Origin: Diphasiastrum complanatum
Lineage: Eukaryota; Streptophyta; Lycopodiopsida; Lycopodiales; Lycopodiaceae
NCBI GenBank assembly: GCA_029204225.1
Contig: CM055101.1
Location: 29,995,975 to 30,059,974 of the forward strand
DNA length: 64,000 nucleotides
Direction of reading: 5' to 3'
Shown: one piece after another, positions 58,970 through 64,000 of the stretch
Layout: each line of letters starts with the position of its first letter
Position numbering within the stretch: the stretch's first letter is position 1
The notes under the pieces: model-generated
Told to the model about the DNA's origin: nothing
What the model saw: only the letters and a program-made list of their open reading frames with translations
Databases searched by the model: none
Program-made: the position numbers and the translations under genes

Positions 58970-59550
58970 TTTCATGTTGAGTTTATTTGGCAATTTTGAG
59001 GCCAATATGCATTTTAAACTTAGAGATAGACTTAAAAAAGTTAATAAGGCCTAAGAATAGTGGATTTACTATTTTTGACAACTTAGGCATCTTGAGAAGG
59101 TTGCATATAGACCTAATGTAATTGGCTTATTCATGTTCACTTTACGATCTAAGGTTTGGAAGGGATCTAGAACCTTCCATAAGTTGATAAGCTTGAGGAA
59201 GAGCATCCAATTAAGAAAAAGGGCTATTGTAAATAGGCTACAAGCGTGGGATGAAATCATCACTCTCAATCTTCTCTCATTCATTCTTATGGAAGATATC
59301 TCTTTGGGGTTTTCCAATCATTTTTGCAATTTGGTGATGATATAGTGGATTCTTGTGTATAGAATGCTATTTTTTTGTATATGTAGGTTCCCACATGTGA
59401 GTACTATTGTTGTACACGTTGTACAAACTAGACATAAGTGATTTTGACAAGTTCTTGTTGATTTTACATCTTCTATGTGTAGTAGATGCAATATTTCTGC
59501 ATTGTTAATGATGCTAGATGTGCTTTCCATTTTCGCCAAAGACAAAAGAA
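58970..59550 (+). repeat. LTR B, copy 3
   Basis: Aligns with 47227-47945 and loosely 17939-18540. No microsatellite. Confidence 0.7.
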
Positions 59551-59551
59551 T

Positions 59552-59615
59552 CAGAATTAAAGTACAACTATTGTGTTACTGTACTATGGGTCCTATCAGT
59601 GGATAAGGACTAGTT
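59552..59615 (+). repeat. Family A LTR start fragment
   Basis: CAGAATTAAAGT then GGGTCCTATCAGTGGATAAGGA matches the first 60 bp of LTR A; family-A pol follows 1.8 kb downstream on the same strand. Confidence 0.6.
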
Positions 59616-59639
59616 CAGGTATCACCCTTTTGCATACAG

Positions 59640-59845
59640 TTTGAGTTCGGTGATGAATGTTACATTTCTCTTGAGAATGTTATTGAGTACTTTGGTGTCT
59701 TGATATGAACTAAGAAAAGTTTTCAAGTGAATCATCATTGAAATAAAGATTTGAATCGTATATGTGCCTCTGTATGTTAAAATGGTAATCTCACCCTATC
59801 TCCTTGGAATACATGAGCTAGGTCTATACTCGACATGGTTGGAAT
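59640..59845. repeat. 200-bp inverted repeat, copy 2
   Basis: Partner of 56145-56350. Confidence 0.85.
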
Positions 59846-59859
59846 ATCCAATTTGGGGC

Positions 59860-60010
59860 TAAAAACTCAACCTACTGGCATATTCACTTAGGACCACAGT
59901 GGGTAGGATACTTCGTTGGAATATATGGTTCCTAGTCTCTCACTATCGAACATCTGAAAACCGAGATGTTTAGGGATTGGAGACTGCACTTGAAGAACAC
60001 CTCTCTTTAG
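59860..60010 (+). pseudogene. Copia integrase C-terminal fragment
   Basis: WHIHLGPQWVGYFVGIYGS, stop, SLTIEHLKTEMFRDWRLHL resembles the copia LGPQ..GIYVG..SPSIIRYLEP block. Flanking sequence does not continue the domain. Confidence 0.55.
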
Positions 60011-60640
60011 CAATTGAAGAATCTATCGTTTATCACAGAAGGATGAGTGTACTAAATCATTAGAGAGTGGAAAGATAAATCTTATGAAAGTTTTTAATAA
60101 TGGATCACTTCAGTTAGCTGATCTCCAAGGACATTTACTTGACACTCAAGTAAATGGTTCAAGGGTGAAGCGCTACTACGACTAATGTCCGATACATCAG
60201 TTTTTTAAGGCCGTCATTTTTTTTCCAATTACTATTATTATTATTATTATTTACCAAAGTATTGGCGAAAATGCCAAAACTAGTTTACATTTTAGCGAAA
60301 ATGCCGAAGCATGCTACATTGTTTGTATTCAGAAAAACCTAAGACCTTCGCTACATTTTATACTTTGCAAAAAACCCGACACTATATTGGAATTTACCAT
60401 TTTAGAAATATGAAAATCGTGACACTTACCTTCACATTTTTCGGGATTTTCGACCTTTGGACACCACCGCATTTTTTGCATAATAATTTTTGCTTTGATT
60501 TACCAAACAAAGCATTTGTGTATTTTGTTTATTTATTTATTTATATATTTTTGTTTTTAGGACTAGACACTTTATTATTGAGTATGTACCTTCAAAACGA
60601 AGGACACGCTTCCATTTAATATTATTCTGATTCGCCGAAA
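60011..60640. other. AT-rich spacer with GCGAAAATGCC motifs
   Basis: (TTA)n-type run near 60231-60250; TTGGCGAAAATGCCAAAA and TTAGCGAAAATGCCGAAG near 60263 and 60292, and a CGCCGAAATACC variant near 60633. May be leader of the ORF that follows. Confidence 0.4.
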
Positions 60641-60675
60641 TACCATCAATATGCCTAAAACCTCAAACACTTCAG

Positions 60676-61344
60676 TTGTTGTCGCTACCACTTTCCATCA
60701 CTCTTGCTCTCCGAATTGCGAAGTGTTACGATCAAGCTCTTGTCTGCTCGTTTACATCTGCAAGCACTATGGCGATTGTATTCAAAATGCAACCAAAGCC
60801 AGTGATACTAGTATTACAACCACTAGTTGTTCAAGCGCGAATTGAAGGTCGTCTTGAATTCAATCCATCAATAATTCTTACTGATTTGTGTTATGAGCTG
60901 ATCCGCAATTTGGGCGAAACAGAAGAAGAACATATTTCCACAACCATCCGCAATCAAGAGATTGTTATCACAGAGGGGATTTACTGTCGTGCCGTACAAT
61001 TGCCTGTGGATGGCAGTATGCCAGTTACTAAACCAGATTTCACTGTGGAGAGCGAAGCTTTTCAAGAAGAGGCTTATTTTGAGAAATGGGGATACAAACT
61101 CTCTTACATAAGAGACCCCAATCTCAAGAGGTTCCTTCGATTTGCTCTTGCTTCTATCTTCTTACCGGACCAAGAGTACACAATTTCAAATACCAATATG
61201 AGATACCTACTGAGAGCTTTAAATGGAAAACAAATTGCCTCCGGACAGATTGCTTTCAAGCAATTTTGTAAATTAATAAAATTTATCAATTCTCTAGGCT
61301 GGGTCAGCAGATGGGTATTTTATGTATGCATGCTGGTGTGCTGA
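60676..61344 (+). CDS. Hypothetical protein, 222 codons, unrecognised
   Basis: The longest open frame in the window that is not clearly transposon pol. It is rich in charged and aliphatic residues (LTDLCYELIRNLGETEEEH, EIVITEGIYCRAVQLPVDG, YLLRALNGKQIASGQIAF) and looks protein-like. The first about 30 residues are hydrophobic, but the true start may be a later Met (60772). The end from about 61300 runs into sequence overlapping the copia-A frame at 61311. No domain recognised. Could be a host exon, a transposon gag-like ORF, or captured coding DNA; no promoter or intron evidence. Confidence 0.4.
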   Translation: MLSLPLSITLALRIAKCYDQALVCSFTSASTMAIVFKMQPKPVILVLQPLVVQARIEGRLEFNPSIILTDLCYELIRNLGETEEEHISTTIRNQEIVITEGIYCRAVQLPVDGSMPVTKPDFTVESEAFQEEAYFEKWGYKLSYIRDPNLKRFLRFALASIFLPDQEYTISNTNMRYLLRALNGKQIASGQIAFKQFCKLIKFINSLGWVSRWVFYVCMLVC

Positions 61345-62098
61345 CAGTGCAGGAGGATATTAGGATTGCACCAGTACTACCAGAGCTAGCCCCATCAATT
61401 GAGTCAGAAGAAGTGTTCATGAATCAACCTGAAGGCTTTGTAGCGAAAGGACAAGAGAATCAAGTATGCTACTTGAAGAAAGCACTTTGTGGTCTTAAAC
61501 AGGCACCACGTGCATGGTACAACATGACTGATGCCTACTTTCGTTCTAAGGAGATGGTGAGAATACATTTTGATCCAAATATTTATGTCTTATGCTCTGA
61601 TGGTATGGTTACTTTGATTGCTCTTTATGTTGATGACTTGATTATCACGGGAAATAATCAAGAGATGATAGACATGATCAAGAAAGACCTCATGGAACAA
61701 TTCGAGATGACAGATCTCAACCTAATGCATTATTGCCTTGGAGTGGAGGTGTGGCAAAAAGGACACAAAGTGGGTTTAACAGAGGTGAAGTAGAGTCAGA
61801 GAGTTGCTGCACAAATTCAGGTTTGCAGGATTGCAATCCAGTGAACACTCCTATTGAGCCAGTTAAAAAGCTTTCTAAGCTTGACGAATCACAACCATTT
61901 GATGCCACGCTATATAGGTAGTTAGTCGGGAGCTTGATTTATTTTACCATGACTGGACCAGATATATGCTATGTTGTTGGTATTGTAAGTCAATTTATGG
62001 AAGCACCTACGAAAACACATTGGAAGGCAGCTAAGCGCATTTTTTGTTATGTCAAAGGCACTTCCAATTATGGCTTGGTGTACGGGGAGCATGAGGGC
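61311..62098 (+). pseudogene. Family A RT to RNase H, copy 3 (chimeric start)
   Basis: The frame opens at 61311 with about 32 non-copia residues (LTVQEDIRIAPVLPELAPSI) and passes in frame into RT at EEVFMNQPEGFV (about 61407). It has KKALCGLKQAPRAWY, intact YVDD (LYVDDLIITGNN) and MTDLNLMHYCLG; TAG at 61791-61793, then a frame change, TAG at 61920-61922, then GPDICYVVGIVSQF and the RNase H start. Ends at 62098 against repeat F. Retains Gln where the complete copy has TAG at 11677. Confidence 0.92.
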
Positions 62099-62877
62099 AT
62101 GTTACGTGTATGGCATTAGCTTGTTACAATAAACTTTTACAAACGTTTGATTCTCTCTAAAATACAAATCGTTTTCTTTTACTTCTTAATGAAATAGATT
62201 ATTAATCACAGAGAAGGGTTGTACCACATTCAAAAGACTCATAGGCTGCATGCTATTAAAAACTGTTATGTGTCTTTAAGAAAGCTAAGTACCTATATGT
62301 TCTAAAGAAATGAGAACTTTAACTCGCCCTTCTTTTGGCATGCCTAGAAGTCATCATTGTCTGAACTTCAAGCGATCGAATGTGCATGAAAGTATTTAAG
62401 AAAATTTTCCTAATTGAGAATTTGACGAGTGCATGAGATAAATGTGTCTTTGAGTTAATGCAAATGACCCTCATCTCTTTCGAACATAGTAGTGGGGATT
62501 ATACATGTGGCCATACTGAACACATTGCCACAAAAATCAACCCAATCGTTTCTCATATAGGATCACGATAGTTAGGATAATTCCTTGGAACACAAGATTT
62601 GCAACTATGTACATACAACTATCTTCTAACTAGATAGACTGGGGGGTTGACATTGAGAAGAATGGATGTGAGACAGACTGATCTATTAAACTTGCTTTAA
62701 GGGAGATAGTAAGTAAGGCCAAAACTAAGAAAATCTTGAATGACATATATAAGAAAGCAACAAGAGTAAGGATACGTTTTGTTCTATGAGAATCATCTCA
62801 TTGTAATGTCCTTATGTTTGATTTGAAATTTTATAAATGAAATGCTCGTAGAGTAAATACCCTATCATTTTGAGGAT
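62099..62877 (+). repeat. LTR-like repeat F, copy 2
   Basis: Reverse complement of 40974-41735. Lies between family-A RNase H and gypsy RT, interrupting both. Confidence 0.7.
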
Positions 62878-63733
62878 GGAATGTGGCAGGTGCATTACAA
62901 AGACCAAAGGGCATTCGTGTATGTGCGTACGTCCCCCAATCAGTGGTGAAAGTAGTTTTGGATCTATCTTCCTCTTTTATAAAAACTTGGTTATAACCTG
63001 AGAATCCATCTAAAAAACTATAACGTTCATGTCTAGCTACCTGGTCAAGAATGGTATCTGTATATGGTAGAGGATGATAATCTTTTGCTGTGGCAGCATT
63101 TAGTTTCCTAAAATACTGACAAACTCTAATCTTGCCCGTCTTCTTCTTAGGTACTATAACTATTGGTGGCACCCACTCACTGCTTAGAACACGATATATA
63201 ATACTCGCTCTAAGACATCTATCTAATTCGTCTTTTACTAATAAGGAATACTTTGGATTCAATCTATATTGGCGCTGCCTAATAGGTATTGTTCCCTGAA
63301 TGAGATCTATTCTATGTTCACCCCATTTAGCTGGTATGCCTATTAAATCAGCCATCAACCAAGCAAACACATTTTGGTATTTTTGAAGAAGCAATATATA
63401 CTCTTCACGTTCTTGGTCCGATTGGTATTTATATAGATTCAAAGTCTTACCTTTATTAATTTCTACTTTTACATAATCTGTTTTATCTACCATCCCCTCG
63501 GTCAAACTTGCTCTGGTTCCACCCAAAACTTCTCTTGACTCGGATGTTGTCGTTATTTCTACTTCCTCAACAATCTCATAGCATTCTATGAAATTAATCC
63601 ATGATTCAGCAAGTCTAGCTAACTCTTCACCCCATCTCAAAAGGTGACCCCCTATTGGACTGGCTGTGAGAATACTTGAAAAAAATATTTGTTTGGTAGA
63701 CAATTTATAATAGCATCTGCTTGATATAACCAT
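62878..63733 (-). pseudogene. Ty3/gypsy reverse transcriptase, N-terminal half
   Basis: Minus strand: QKYQNVFAWLMADLIGIPAK, EWVPPIVIVPKKKTGKIRVC, YFRKLNAATAKDYHPLPYTD, FLDGFSGYNQVFIKEEDRSK, TTFTTDWGTYAHTRMPFGLC, NAPATF, and then repeat F. The conserved CQDFR reads CQYFR, changing a conserved Asp. Truncated just before the YLDD half, which is found on the same strand from 52760. Confidence 0.93.
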
Positions 63734-64000
63734 GGTCTTCCAAATAATATCGAATGAGCTGGTGTATCTACTGGATTTATGACAAGGAAATTTATAACAA
63801 ACGTCTTTGTCTCTATAACCACGTTAATACCTTTTAGCTAGCCTACTGGTTTACATTTAGTCGCGTCTGCTAAATGGATTTCATGGTAAGTCATAGGCTG
63901 TATCTGGTTTTCTAATCCTAATTTTTTAACCATTGTTTCCATTACTAGGTTGATACTAGATCCTGAGTCTATTAGTCTATCTATGTTCTGATCTCCTATG
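63734..64000 (-). pseudogene. Ty3/gypsy aspartic protease region (partial, runs off window)
   Basis: Minus strand from 64000: DRLIDSGSSINLVMETMVKK with catalytic DSGS, then a TAG near 63840, then NPVDTPAHSILFGRPWLYQ, matching the retropepsin flap and end (LFGRPWL). Leads into the RT frame. The N-terminal part lies outside the window. Confidence 0.88.

Overview
This is nuclear DNA of a land plant. Evidence: decayed Ty1/copia and Ty3/gypsy retrotransposons with plant-type primer-binding sites, long (GA)n microsatellites, and one recognisable host gene, a secreted TPD1-like protein with a GT-AG intron. The species cannot be placed from the sequence. Almost everything else is nested or broken transposon sequence. 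No intact tRNA or rRNA gene, CRISPR array or bacterial operon was seen.

Layout. 1-8.8 kb: copia fragments, including a 1.5-kb inverted pair (1348-2826 and 5664-7159) around a captured, intron-containing pseudogene of unknown family (4634-5693). 8.8-18.5 kb: a plus-strand copia element (family B) split by a complete but dead minus-strand copia element (family A, 10764-16432), with 275-bp LTRs, PBS and a 5-bp target duplication. 19.4-33.7 kb: the most unusual part. A 3333-bp segment carrying the TPD1-like gene is present twice in direct orientation (19445-22777 and 30370-33702), nearly identical. Between the copies lies a 6.4-kb near-perfect palindrome (arms 23230-26404 and 26452-29626, 47-bp loop). 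Its arms carry an LTR-like sequence, GGCGCC-rich sequence, 252-bp tandem repeats and five copies of a small hairpin motif. The junctions show a 16-bp tandem repeat, a displaced 435-bp arm fragment and a 108-bp filler copied from the TPD1 intron/exon 2 boundary.

34-36 kb: truncated second copy of copia family A. 36-45 kb: mostly AT-rich DNA with microsatellites, an LTR-like repeat and small copia remnants. 45-51 kb: second family-B copy, LTR B with a compound CT/AC microsatellite, repeat D, and copia RT and integrase fragments. 51-64 kb: a minus-strand gypsy element whose reverse transcriptase appears split by about 10 kb (C-terminal half to integrase at 51090-52760, protease and N-terminal RT at 62878-64000). 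The intervening DNA holds a separate gypsy LTR with PBS, a gag fragment, degenerate tandem repeats, family-A and family-B fragments and an unrecognised 222-codon ORF (60676-61344).

The genes do not form a pathway. The only plausible expressed host genes are the two TPD1-like copies. The palindrome between them could be transcribed into a long hairpin RNA, but that is inference.
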